From assembly GCA_037074765.1 (NCBI GenBank), contig JBAMDO010000069.1, positions 271,501 to 335,500 of the forward strand: 64,000 nt of DNA. The letters run 5' to 3'. Shown here piece after piece: positions 12,993 through 28,200 of this stretch. This stretch comes from Mansonella perstans (lineage: Eukaryota; Nematoda; Chromadorea; Rhabditida; Onchocercidae). Both the position numbers and the translations under genes were made by a program. How positions within the stretch are numbered: position 1 is the stretch's first letter; every line of letters starts with the position of its first letter. The notes below the pieces were generated by a model. That model was given only the letters and a program-made list of their open reading frames with translations. It was not told the origin of the DNA and searched no databases.

Positions 12993-13857
12993 TTAGGTCA
13001 TTTATTACTTCCCTAGAATATGTTCCCTTTCTACATTTTTGTTTTCATGCTATCCTAAATTAACATTGCTTCGGATATGACGATATGTGAAAGAAATATA
13101 CTTATTTAATGAAAAAGCAAGTTTTTGATTATTATTTTTATATTATTTAATTCTTGTTTTCTTTAATGAAAAATCGAAAGATTTTCTTCAGCATCCATTT
13201 GCCGTAAATATATCCACGGGTGCAGAAGGATGCTTATTAGTTGCATGTGGTTTGTGTTTCTTGTTAGCATCGATGATATGTTCCATTATTTATGCGTACT
13301 TATGATATTGTATATCAAAGGATCGTTATAAATATTTAAGAGCTAAAAAACAAAAGTAAAAAGATCTTATCCATATATATACAGCATGATAAGTATATGC
13401 ATAAAAGGCTAAGGACCGTCTAATTTTTTACTAATTCGGAAAAATTAGTAAAGTGTTTGAAGGAAAATTTAACTTATTTTCGTTTAATGCTTTTTTTGAC
13501 TATCAAAAAATCTGATCTTTCTTTGCAATTGTCGTAATAAAAATGTTTACATAAACAGCAATTAATTTTAGCAGTACTGTTTGCTGCTGAAGTATGATAG
13601 AATTCCAGTACTGTTTGCTTCTAAAGTACGGTATGATTTTAATGCTCTTACAAGTTAGATTTGGATAAAATGATTGAATATTAGTACCTGTGTTGAAATA
13701 TGCAAACTATTTATGATAAGGCTTACAGTAATATTAATATATAAGCTCAATCGTTTGTCAGAATAATTAGTAGATATTTATTAAAAAATTTATGTCACAT
13801 AGCAGTTACTAACACATGATGAAATTTTGCGCAAATTAATGAAATATTTGAATAGTT

Positions 13858-14100
13858 CTAGTTACCACTAATTAAATTGTCCGTTTTATTTGTAGGCATA
13901 TTTTCCATTGCTTCAACTTGTTCCTCTCTGTTAGATATTTCGTCTTTCATGTAACACATCTGCTTCTTCATTTGCGCTGGATCCGACATTTCACCTTCCC
14001 ATAGGACATCTGCTTCTGTCATTTGTATCATATTTGTCATTTCACTTTCATATAAGATGTCGTTTTTTTGCTAATTGCACTGTATCCAACATTTAATTTT
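13858..14100 (-). pseudogene. Decayed coding minisatellite (17-aa repeat) relic
   Basis: On the minus strand, 51-bp units encode an acidic repeat of the type D-[VI]-L-x-E-x-E-M-[ST]-[ND]-x-x-Q-M-x-x. Two adjacent units read DILYESEMTNMIQMTEA and DVLWEGEMSDPAQMKKQ. A partial upstream unit (LDTVQLAKK) is joined by a frameshift, and a downstream unit is shifted by an extra base relative to the repeat. The pattern suggests a former protein with heptad-like, coiled-coil-prone repeats that is now degenerate. No splice-consistent partner exon was found. Host family unknown. Confidence 0.45.
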
Positions 14101-15735
14101 CAAGCTTCATAAGATACGCAAACATTTGAGAAGATAAGGAAAAAAAGTTTGCAATTACGAAGTATAGAAATTTAATTTAGAACGGAGATCGAGGTTTTAA
14201 TCTAAGACGCCTAAAAAAATAAATGCAGACCAAAAAACGAAATTACAATTACAAAGTATAGAAATTTAATTTAGAGCAGAATGGCATCAAATTAGACTTT
14301 AGATCAAGAATAATTCCTCACAATCAGAAAAAAAAACAAAAAGGAAACGAAATATTTATTGTTACAGCACAGTATGGGATACAGCAGAGAACTGGAATTA
14401 TTTAATTCGGCATCTGAATGAGAGCTTCCTGGCGATGATGGTCGAGACATTAATTTTGAGTTATTTATGTTCACTATAAATCAAACTGAGTGCAATAATT
14501 GGAACAATGAAAATAATCTGAAGTCAAAAAAAAAGAAAAAAAATCATTAACATTTTATTTGAATGAATTAAAAATGTTTAAATGATGATGTTTTTTTTTC
14601 TTTTCAATTACCTTATTAAAATAAATTAGTCAAATTGAGTAATTAATTTACAAGAACCGAAAAAAAAATCCATTCTATTCACATTTTATTTACTTTCTTT
14701 CTTTCTCACTTCTAATTTCCACTTCATTAATAATTAATTTTATGCGATAATTTTGCGTGATTACATTTTCCTTAAATACATCCTTTGCACAATTCAATGA
14801 AAAAAAATTCCTAATCTTCTTTTTTTTCTAATAAACAATTTTTATATTTATAATTCAACTAGAGTAATATTTTAATTGGCATACATACATGATTACTTAA
14901 TTTCTTTTAAACAAGTTTCAAAGTTTTTCACAAAAGCAATTATTAAGTGGTAAAATCCAAAAAAAGAAAAGAAAACAACAAAAAATTTTTAATTTTTTTT
15001 GTTTTTTTTGGAGATTTAAAAAATATTGACATCATCACTGAAACTAACCATTTAATTTATGGCTTTCTTTTAAAAGAATAATTTTCACTACTTTTTTCAT
15101 TTGTATCTAATGCATTATTTTTCGTTGATGAATTATCTGCAAATTAATTTACTTTGCAAATTAAATTAATGTAATTATTTTGTTCTTATCATTTTTGAAT
15201 CATTAATTAAATTTTTTTCATTTATTCTCGCCATTTATTAATTTTATTTGTTAATTAATGAAAAAATGAACAAACAAATAAATTAAGAAAAAATAAAGAT
15301 ACTCGAAGAATTTTCAGTAATTTGGTCGTTGTATTTTAGAGCAATAGATGTTACAACAGAATAAGGAAAATCAGAAGTAGTTTTCTGATCATCATCAAAT
15401 GTTTTCTTCATTAAAAAAAAAAGTTAAATTCCTCAAGTTCAAAGGAAAATTTTAAGAAAATTGAATTTTTCAAATTTCAAGTTGAAAAAACCAACAAAAT
15501 AATTATTACATTTTTAAATATTTTTTACATTTTATTTAAAATGAAATTTATGCAAGCAACAACAACAATTTTCTCATAATCGATAACTGAAGCATTTGCT
15601 TATTGCATGAATATGCGCAAAAATGATCCAAATGTCGATTTTATGCATTCATGTTTAAAATAATTATTAAATTTTTAAATTTAAATCTAGATAAAGTAAC
15701 AACCTTATTATCGTAATTTTTTTTTTTTTTTTTTT
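14101..15735. other. Gene-free AT-rich region
   Basis: Very AT-rich sequence with many homopolymer runs. The only structure noted is a direct repeat of about 35 bp (core 'aagtatagaaatttaattta') at about 14157 and 14253, 95 bp apart. No exons were recognised on either strand. Confidence 0.6.
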
Positions 15736-17998
15736 TTAAAATTCACATAAAGTAACAACCTCATCATCATTCTGATTGCAGCATTTACTGAATACATGAA
15801 TAAATGATGCAGATGATGATGCCAATGGATTTGTGTTCATACGATTAAACACTTCCATATTTGTCCACATTGTACGACCTTTGAAGAAATCACATCCTCT
15901 AATTAGATCCAACAAGCGTTTCGTATCAGCACCTAAAAATTTTAAAGAAAAAGAAAAAAGGAAAGGAAATAAAAGTAGACAATAATCTTTTACTGTTTTT
16001 TTTCTCATACCGTAACCTGAAAATACTAACTGTGTGTATGTGAAGGAAGTAAAAACCTAGCAAAATTTTGTATTTATTTCAAAAATTTTAAGATTTTACC
16101 TGTCCAAGAGGCATTGATTTTTTTTTGTGAGCCAAGTGTAACGTCTGCTACTATCATGGCACTTTCACGCAATTTTTCGCGCCATATTGTTGTATTGTCC
16201 ACAGAATTTAAAGCTGGATAAAATTTATCATTTAGCCAATCCAAAAAGTCCAATTCTTCGGTTGATAATTTCTGACAATTAATTGTTTGACTGATTAGTT
16301 AATTGACGCAACTATTGTTGTTTAATAATTTGATATTTAACTTAATTAACTTAGCATTGTTGACAATTATTCTAAAGCAAATTTTCTTTTTAACTATTTC
16401 AGAATTGCTAAGAGGAAACAAATTATGCAAAAATGAGATTATTATGATTTGGGAACTTATTATTATGGAAGACAAGATTGAAATTTCATTATTCCAATCA
16501 AAAAGTTTCTGTTGACATATCGATACAACAGTACACTTTGGCATAATTTATAATTTAATCTCATATCATGAGAGTATAAAAATTTGATCGAAGTATTAAT
16601 TAATTTGATTGAAAAAAAAAAAACAAATTGTTGTACTTACTATTGCTCCATGAGTTCTAGTACGAAATGCTTCGTTTACTTCATGATTTTGCAGCAGCAA
16701 TAGAATTTTTTTGTAATGTTGAAAATCTTCCATTCGATTAACAAAGCTAATTTTATTTTTCTATAAAAAATTATTCAAATTTTATTAATTAATTTCACTG
16801 CAATCAATTAAGACAACCATGATACCAAAATTTATCAATTAATTTCACTGCAATCGATTTATACAACGATGTTATCAAAATTTATTAGTTCATTCCATTA
16901 CAATCAATCTGTGCAACTATGACATTAAAATTTATTGTTTTCTTTTTTTGAAATAAGAATGGCAATTTAAAAAAAACAACCTTTCGTTGTTTTCTTGCTG
17001 ATTTTTTTATTTTCTTGGACACTTGACGCATTACATCTAATTGATGTTTTACTTCGGCGACTATTTTTAAATCCAACATAATCTAAAACTTGTTACATTT
17101 TTTTTCAAATTTCACAATTCTAAAATTCAATGATATAATAATAATAATAAAAACAAAAATAAGCACTAACTTTCTGTAGAGCATTTTCGCTCAATCGTCT
17201 CTGAAATTACAGAAATTAAAGTTAATTAAAATTAAATTTCTCATACTTTTTTCCCAAAATGATTATTTTTCATTAAAAATTATATTTTGAATATAATTTT
17301 ATGGAGCAATAATAAGTACAACGATTTGTTTTTTTTTCAATCAAGATGGTATGAGAAGTTAGATGTTTTTTTTCACCTAAAAAGAATTGCCTAAGCCTTT
17401 TTTTGTCAATTTTGATTTAAATTTTAGGCACTAATGATCAAAGAGGAAGAAAAAGATCAAAGAAACTGAACATAATCACTTACGCGGTAATGATATTAGT
17501 CTGAAAGCTTATTTTTAATAATGCGTCACCATTAAATGTTATAAAAAAAGTTTAATTAATAAAAAGAATTTCATTTAGGTGAAACAAATAAGGGTTCAAA
17601 AAAAAATAACTAAGAACAGTTAATTATCTATGATACAATATATTTGCTGCAAATTTCACACAACAGTTAATGCTAATCAGTTATTTGATCGAGTTTTAGA
17701 ATCAATCAATTACACTTAGCTTTTCCGATATATTTTTTACTGGGAATATTTTATTCAAGTAAAATATTACTTTACAGTAATCTATTTGAACCCATGTGTT
17801 TTTTGTCTGAAATATTTTATTCCGAAAAATATTGCTTTATAGCAATCTACTTACAGCACATACGTTCGACCCCTTTAAACGTTTTTCAAGTGTTTTCTGA
17901 ATCCAAGTCGAATCTATCCGCGATACATCATATGAACTATCATAGAGCGAAAGCTGCTCCATTTCTTCTTCCATTTCTAACTTCTCATGATTTGTCAT
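15736..17998 (-). CDS. Orphan 254-aa protein, six exons
   Basis: Minus-strand exons in order: 17998-17855, 17200-17171, 17082-16981, 16760-16641, 16271-16100, 15932-15736. They total 765 nt (255 codons with stop TAA) with GT-AG borders and matching phases; the second exon is only 30 nt. The start ATG at 17998 begins MTNHEKLEMEEEMEQL. A TTTCTAG acceptor lies about 20 bp upstream and could be a trans-splice site. The N-terminal part is charged (acidic, then basic KKIKKSARKQRK at about residues 80-92). The middle carries a leucine-rich stretch (YKKILLLLQNHEVNEAF). The C-terminal half has a well-formed amphipathic segment (EELDFLDWLNDKFYPAL) and ends in Cys-containing sequence. There is no signal peptide or membrane segment, so it is probably cytosolic or nuclear. 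I do not recognise the family. It lies downstream of the kinase gene on the same strand with 1.6 kb between. Confidence 0.75.
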
Positions 17999-19596
17999 AG
18001 TTAGAAAACGATAGCTTCTAGAAAGGAAAAAAGTTTTAATATTGATTGGATCCGGAATTTTGGGTAAATCATTTCCGGCATGAATGGGCTAAGCTATCTC
18101 AGTTTAGAAGCATAAATGCACTGAATAAATTTATTACATATGCATTGAAGATGAAAACTTATAAGCACCATTGAAACGGTTCTAAAGAAAATATAATCTC
18201 ACAAAAATTTACGAAAAGTCAAAGTATGAGTTTAAAATTTTTTAAAAAAAAAGTATTTAACAGCTTACTGTTTAACAGCAATAATAAGATTCGAGCATAG
18301 ATGAGAATATATTAGAGCAAACTGATGACCAAAATGACCAGATGACATGCTTCCAGACATTTATATACCAGTATGCTCTGCATATACTGATGACCCCTGA
18401 CCTTGCTTTTTTCTCTAACACTTTTTGACTCAGAATATTCCCATGACGCAGCTGTTTATAACTTGCTTTACTAAGTGCAATAATTACTCCTTTAATTAGG
18501 CTTTTGACAGATTATATTCCGAAGTTTCATCTTATAGATATGAGCAAAGAAATCAGATTACAGAAATCTGATTACCGTTTGATGTTTCTCTTTTTTTTTA
18601 AATTGTGGTTGCTGTTAAACGAATATAAAGCAAGTCTTCACTCATAGATTTAATTAACTTGGTTTTTTTTTTTTTTTTTTTGGATAATTACTTCCCAAAA
18701 TCTTCTTGATTCATTTTTGTGCTCACTTCACTTCTAGCAAGTAAATGAGCTTATAGATTTAGAAGAAACTGATAATGAGAGTGACCACGATGACATGCTT
18801 TCAAACAACAACATATCAGTATGTTCTGCACAACTAACGACTCCTGACCTCTCTTTTTTCTCTAACTATTTTTGGTTAATTTAGAATAGTTTATTGATTG
18901 TTTTACAGAGCTTCACTTCTGGCAGTTAATTGACCTCTCAATTCTCATGACCTCTTCTTTTCACTGCTTATCTAACAGATTTGCTCGAAGTAGTTGAGAA
19001 ATCAAGATAAGAATTGACATTAACGCAATTGTTTCAAAGGTTTTATTGTGAAAACAGGGCATTTGAATCTAGGCTAGATTGAGCAAATGACCAACCGATG
19101 ATTTATTTTGTTATTATTTCAAATCAAAATCTTTTGCAAGTGTATGTGTGTGTTTAATGAATATTTTAGAGGGACAAGGTTTAGCAGTAATGGATTCTGC
19201 TTGCCAGTTTCATTCAGCTGATTCCTGACGTTTTTGTTTTTAAATTAACAAAAGCATATTCTATAATGAATTAATGAAATGAATAAAGAAATGAAGTGCA
19301 GTAAACAAAATTGAATAAATGATAGAATGAATTAGATTTCCGGAATATTATCCGTATTTGTTAATTTAAATTATCTCAGAACATGATGTGTACTATGAAA
19401 ATTTTCCCTAGAGATTAAAATTGATTCAAAAAATGTTACAAAAAAACAATTCCACAATTTATTGTGTTACTTGTAAAATGACGTTAACATAGAATATTAT
19501 GATTAAAAAAGAAAATTGTGAGAAAAAATTTTGAATAATTCGAAGAAATTGGACAAATGAAAAATAAAAATGAAAATCATAACTTATAAATTTGTA
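17999..19596. other. Intergenic with a diverged direct repeat
   Basis: No exons were recognised. Two stretches of about 90 bp, at about 18331-18420 and 18780-18868, resemble each other: both run from 'gatgacatgctt' through a '(t)atcagtatg(c/t)tctgca'-like core and 'cctgacct' to 'tttctctaac'. Short similar stretches starting 'tcacttct' are also present. This looks like an old local duplication. Confidence 0.5.
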
Positions 19597-22454
<2,858 letters not shown>

Positions 22455-22699
22455 TGGATTGACAATGTTACTTTATGTTACGTGTGAAGCGACGCTCATC
22501 CGACCATTGCTTGAAATGAGGGCAATGAAAAATAGTGAAATAAAATCATTTATATGCTAGTTTTATTTTTGAAAATCATAGCCAAATCTTCTGGTTTTTT
22601 CCTTTAAATCGATTTGCATTTCTTCCTTTCGGGACTTTTGCTTATTTCCTTAATTAATCCAAGCGTATAAAACTGTTTTTTTGTTAATTTGATTTTTAG

Positions 22700-23026
22700 T
22701 CCAGAAAAAAAAGCTTTATGGAATTCACCTGTAGTTTGTATTATACAGAAAATATTGGGTACGCAATGGATACTTCTGCACAAAAATCAGCTTTAATGAA
22801 TGAGTTATGTAGGAAAGGAAAGGAGAGGAGTTTGCATTCCTGGAGAGCAAACTGATGGAATGGATTTCTTCTCTGTTTATGAGGAAGCAAATGACGTAAT
22901 GAAAAAAGGACCATCCTGCTTGAAACGAAAACATATCGATATCGCGGTCATTTGATATCGGGTCTTGCGACTTATCGTTCAAGAGAAGAAATTGAGGATG
23001 TGAAGCAAAGGACTATAATGATTTGA
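22700..23026 (+). pseudogene. Pyruvate dehydrogenase E1-alpha exon relic
   Basis: Reading the + strand across three frames gives a chain of family motifs in the right order: ALWNSPVV, ENIGYAMDTSAQKSAL, a C-IPG-x4-DGMD segment, KKGP, TYRYRGH, then TYRSREEIEDV. Together they match the thiamine-diphosphate-dependent E1-alpha subunit of pyruvate dehydrogenase, the mitochondrial enzyme that makes acetyl-CoA. At least three single-base frameshifts (near 22752, 22835 and 22913) break the frame, so it cannot be functional. A TTTTTAG acceptor-like sequence directly precedes the region at 22699, so this looks like a fragment of an intron-containing gene copy, not a retrocopy. No other part of the gene was found nearby. 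Branched-chain E1-alpha is a less likely alternative. Confidence 0.7.
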
Positions 23027-23706
23027 GTTTATATTAAAAGAAAAAAAAAATGCAAACTAGAATGTAATTGATATAACTCTTTCGTGAAGGTCATATTTTA
23101 AATTTATCGGTTTTCTAATTTAAATACATAATTACCATGGATTAGCCAACAAATATCCTTTCGTTCAATGTATGTCGAATTTCTGGTAAAATTTAAATCG
23201 TTTTTTGTATGTTTGATAAAATTTAATTGTCGCTTTTTTTCTCATAGGATAGCGTTAAGTGGGAAGAATACATGGTTACGTATCTCACGCAAAAAATACT
23301 TAAGTTCACTTTTTTTCACGTGAAATACAATTATCGAATTTTATTACGAATTAAAATAGTCCATTTAGTATACGGTATTAGTTCACTCCACCTAAACTGA
23401 GCCTGTTATTGATGAATTTTTTTTTCAATTCAGTTTTTTAGAATAATTTAATTAGCTCCATTTATAAAATGTATTTATGTAAATCGAAAAAATAAATTTT
23501 TATTTTAAATTATAGATTAGAAATCATTTGGACATGAATATTTTCGAAAAAATTTTCCAATAAAAGGGATATTATTTTTTTTTAAACATTCATTCAAATG
23601 CAACATAGCATTACAATCGAATGAATGCCATATTTGCAATTTATATATTACAATTAATTAATAAATCAATTAATCGTATTTACAGAAACAGAAATATATG
23701 ATACTA

Positions 23707-25259
23707 TCATAAATCAAAACAATCGTAGCAATGTCTTCCTCTCCAACTCAAACATTCCATACATCGATCGTATAGTGCCTAAAAACAACAAAAAGCAGCT
23801 TAGTTATTCAGAAAAAAAGTAGAGAAATTCAGCCAAAGAACAAGGAACGCAGCTAACAAAAGTTATCAAAATTAAACAATATAGTAATGAAATATTTAAA
23901 AGAGATCTAGAAACTTCTTTTTATCTTTTTAAATCAATTATTTGAAAACAAAAAATTAAAATTACGAAAAATAAAAGAAGGAAAGCAAAACGAACTCTTC
24001 CTTTGGCCAAATCACAAAACCAATGGCATTCACTTATCCAATCTTTACAAATTGTCCGAAAACACTGTTTTATCATTAAATCAAGCTGCAAAAAAAAGAG
24101 AAAAATAAACGAAAAAAATTAATTAGTGAATTTGCTAATTAATTGCTAATTATTTTTTAATAAGTTACCTTCATTTTTTTCTTCACATAATTTTCTCTTA
24201 AAAAAATTCAAAAATAATTTTATTCACTTTCGAATCTTTTTTTAATCTTGCATAAAATTCCTTTCACTTAATTAATTAGTTCATTTAACAAATACTTTTA
24301 ATCATTTAACACATACTTTTATCATATTGCGTTGACAAAAAAAAAAATTTTTTTCGTGTTTAAAAAGTATTTAAAAAGATTTGGTTTTTTTTTTTGAAAA
24401 TTAAATTAAAATTATAAAAAGTTAACAAAAAAAAATTGCAATTTTTATTTCAATAAAAGGGAAATTTAATTGAATCACATAAAGGCGGCAATTCCGCAAA
24501 TTGTCAAATTGTGATTTGTGATTACATTTCGATTCATTTTCGATTTCTTCTCACAATGAGAAATGATGCATAAAATAAAAGCATTCTTTGAATTAATGTA
24601 ATTGCACCTGTCTGTCCGTCTGTCCATCTTTGTGTGCCTGTATATGTTTAAAATTCATATTCAAACATTTCAAAAGATTTTTTTTTGAAGTTTAAAGATT
24701 GGAATTGCTTTTCTTTTCAAATTTAGTGATTATCATATCCAAGGTACTTGTTTTATCACAACTTACTCTATTAATCATTATTTATATTGTAGTGAGGAAA
24801 AAAGTTATCTACCTTTAGATATACCTGAGGAATTTTGATAAAAATTCAAACTTGCTTTTTTTACACAGGTGTTATTTAATGTTAGAGAAGTCTTCGGGCT
24901 GATGCATTTTTCAAAAATTGATCAATGATATTTTGCTTAACAAGATAATTGAATTTGATTATTTAAATTTAAAAATATTTTATTTAATTAATTCACAGAA
25001 ATTGCAATTGTTGCAAAATATGACACCAGAGTATTTTTTAATTAGATAATTACATTTGATTATTTAAATTCAAAAATGTTTTAATTAATTAATTTACAAA
25101 AAATAATTTCGTACAATAAATAATTCATAAAAGTAATATATAACAGTATACCTCATGATAGGATCTTGGTCGTTGCACTGAATATGACGAATTTACAGTA
25201 TTAATTGCAAGTAATACAATTAGAAAATTGTACGTTCGACCGTTTATAACGTAGTTCAT
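23707..25259 (-). CDS. Small secreted cysteine-rich protein, 89 aa, three exons
   Basis: Exons: 25259-25152, 24085-23996, 23778-23707. They total 270 nt, 90 codons with stop TGA, all GT-AG, all phase 0. Exon 1 encodes a signal peptide (hydrophobic NFLIVLLAINTV, residues 11-22, predicted cleavage just after). Mature part: eight cysteines in four closely spaced pairs, C-x4-C, C-x3-C, C-x2-C and C-x2-C, interspersed with Trp and charged residues. This suggests a disulphide-stabilised extracellular peptide. A tiny out-of-frame uORF (ATG-Lys-stop) overlaps the start. No dibasic-bounded neuropeptide is evident. I do not recognise the family. Confidence 0.7.
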
Positions 25260-28200
25260 TTCATAAACGATACACATTCACATAATATACACATATATAA
25301 ACCGCAGGACGATATTATTTGATTTTCAAAAGTGATCCGTCACCACACCGATTTTACAATTTCCTTTCTTCTTGTTAATAAATATCAGTGTAATAATATA
25401 TAATTAGAAAATATAAGGATAGACAAATAGACTAGCAGACAAGGGAAATAATAATATCTAAAATGATGGAATTATTTGCGGAACTATGTATATATGATGT
25501 GTGTATGTGTATATGATATATTTGTATGCGTGTATGTGTGTTTAACCTCGTTTTTACACCGCAAATATTTCACCTGAAATGAAAAGGACGATATAGATCC
25601 AAATATATACACGTGAATATATTACCAGAAATCTATGATACCCTTTTTGCGAGTTAATCAAAAAAAATGCTTTTTTGGGAAATTGTTCACAAAAATTGCG
25701 ATAAAATTACAACCGGTTGATTAAAATATTTTTAAATTTCAAACAATTTTTTTGAAATGAATTATTTCTCATTTTGCCTCCTCAAAAAATAGTGACAGAG
25801 TAAATTCAATTGATTAATGACAAAGTTTAAATACTGATGAAATTGAAAAGCATAAAACAAGGTATGCTGTTATGTAGGCAATGATGAGAAAGCATCATTG
25901 TATGCTTCAGGTCATCCGCATGATTGGTAAGGATAATTGATGATGATGATAACTTATCATAATTAACCATCTTTGATAACTTTTTTCTTCTTCACTTATA
26001 TTATATGCAAATTCAATTTGATAAAAGAAGTAAAAAATTGAGTAGTGAAAATTTTCAATAAAAAAATTTTAATTTAAAAAATATTTTCACTCTTACTTTT
26101 CATACGTTTCAAATGTTGGAAAAAATGATGAAAAATGTTTGGAAATGATAATTTAATTTTGTGATATATTTGTTACAAGCTTGCGTCGTTCCAGAAATGC
26201 TCACGATAATGATTTCAGTGCGAATTATAATAGTGGTAACAACGATTGCAATGATTATAACGATAATAATGATGAGAAAAAGCATTTTGATTGTTGCATA
26301 ATCTTTTTATACATCGATTGTTAAATAAATTCTTTATGAAAAGCATGAAGTATGCTTACAGTACAGCTTAATTTTGTAGTGACCAACAAAATGATACCAT
26401 GTTGTCCAGTTTCTATAACATACATGTCATTGGCTAGGGTAAGGAAAATATTGCTAATTACTCAAATAACTAAGTAATAACTATTTCGTTTCATTTTGCA
26501 CCAAATATTATTGCATTACCATCAGCCAAAAAAAAGGTAGTTTAAGGAGTGGGATATGATAATAATGATAATGAAACAGTGATAGAGAATGATTATGTGA
26601 TAATATTAAGATGGTGGTGTGATAAGAAATATGATAGTATTCAAAAATGATAGTGATAAAAAATAATATTTGGAAAAAAAACCGATAAAGATTGCTTCGT
26701 TTTAGAAATTTAGCTAATGCAAAAGCTTAATACCGATAATTCAATAATCGTATCATTGAATTTAAATTATATATTCTAACTTATAATTTGAATAAAAGTT
26801 GTACAGTGGAATAGCTAAAAAATATTTTTATTAACTGGTAAACAGAAGCAAATCAATGAATGGCAGAAATGAAATTGTGAATTGAACAAAGTTTTTGTTT
26901 ACTATCAATTTACTTACTTTAAATTGTACAATCAATGTTTGCTGTTGTACTATCATTTTCATTTATTTCAAATCTTACGATTATAAATGTTTGCTTATTC
27001 TATACAAAAAAAAAAGTTAAACAATTAGTTCACTTCATTTTATTTGGGATTACCAATTAAAAAACCAGTTCTTCATATAAAATGAACTTTTTTCTTTTGT
27101 CTTTTTTCATTCTTTGTTTAAATGTAACATAAAACGAAAACTTGTTTATATGATTCATTTCAAGTTATTTAAATAAAAAATGAAAAAAAAACTTCAAATT
27201 TATTGATGCAAATAAAATTGTAATCTAAAAATTACTTTGAACGAGTCTAAAAAAATAAAAAAAGTGGAATACTATAAAATAATAGTGACTGATATTTAAT
27301 GGCAGACTTTTTCTAAAAAAAAAACTCTGCCATATAAAATAATATGGCAGAGTGACGCTTGAGATGATCTAAAAAACCATAACTATTTCAAATTTTTATA
27401 CTGAATACTAAATAGCCTAAATCTTTTCTAATTAATTTTCAAAAAAAACATAATTATTCGAGTTAATAAGTATGCTATATATAACTTATATTTTTTTTAG
27501 CCAGTTGTTTTTTTCAAAATGAAGTGTTTTAAAATTTAAGAAAAATCAGAAAAAAAATTATCGAAAGTGGCTGATATTTAATGGCAGATAAAGAGGAAAA
27601 TGTTTACAAATTTTGCAGTTTTCAAAGCGAAAACGTGAAATGTTTAATTTTTTAACGTTAAAACGTTTAACTGAAATGTAAACGTAAATTTTTATTGATA
27701 TTGTAAGAAGAAAAAAAATTCCTTTCTTTAATTAATTTGGCAATTTTTTTTTTCTTCAATTAAAATCGTGCAAAATACTGCATCAATTAGTAAAAGGAAA
27801 AAAAGATAAATTGGGACTTCTTTTTTTCTTTCATTTACTTTTTAAAACTTGTGCATAATTAATTATTTAATTGATAAAAGTTATTGGTTAAATAATGTAG
27901 TTTTAGAACAAGAATAAAAAAAATATCCATTTAGCGAAATGAGAATTGAAAACGATTCACATTATTAATTGTCATTAACATCTGCAATGTAATACATTTT
28001 ACATTTGACCTGTTTTATCTTTTACACTAGCACTGACCACGTCATTCATTGACTTGTTGATCTATACGATATAGTTACATCATCATTAACACAAACAATA
28101 CACAACAATGTTAGCTAGCATAGAGCTGATCAATGTGGCGAATTTCAAAAATTAACTCTAGCAATTGAAAAATTTATAATATTTAAATTTATTTGTAAAT

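Larger units (their letters stand above)
7330..13730 (+). repeat. Tandem duplication, copy B
   Basis: This aligns with 1-5930. Differences: about 530 bp present in intron 5 only here (9727-10257), a short palindromic insertion in intron 7, and several indels in introns 2-3 and the 3' flank. The sequence around exon 5 (about 8895-9690) is almost identical to copy A, while neighbouring introns have diverged clearly more. Confidence 0.93.

Noticed and set aside
22725..22982. Minus-strand 85-codon ORF
   Set aside because: It is antisense to the pyruvate dehydrogenase relic, which explains the sequence on the + strand far better.
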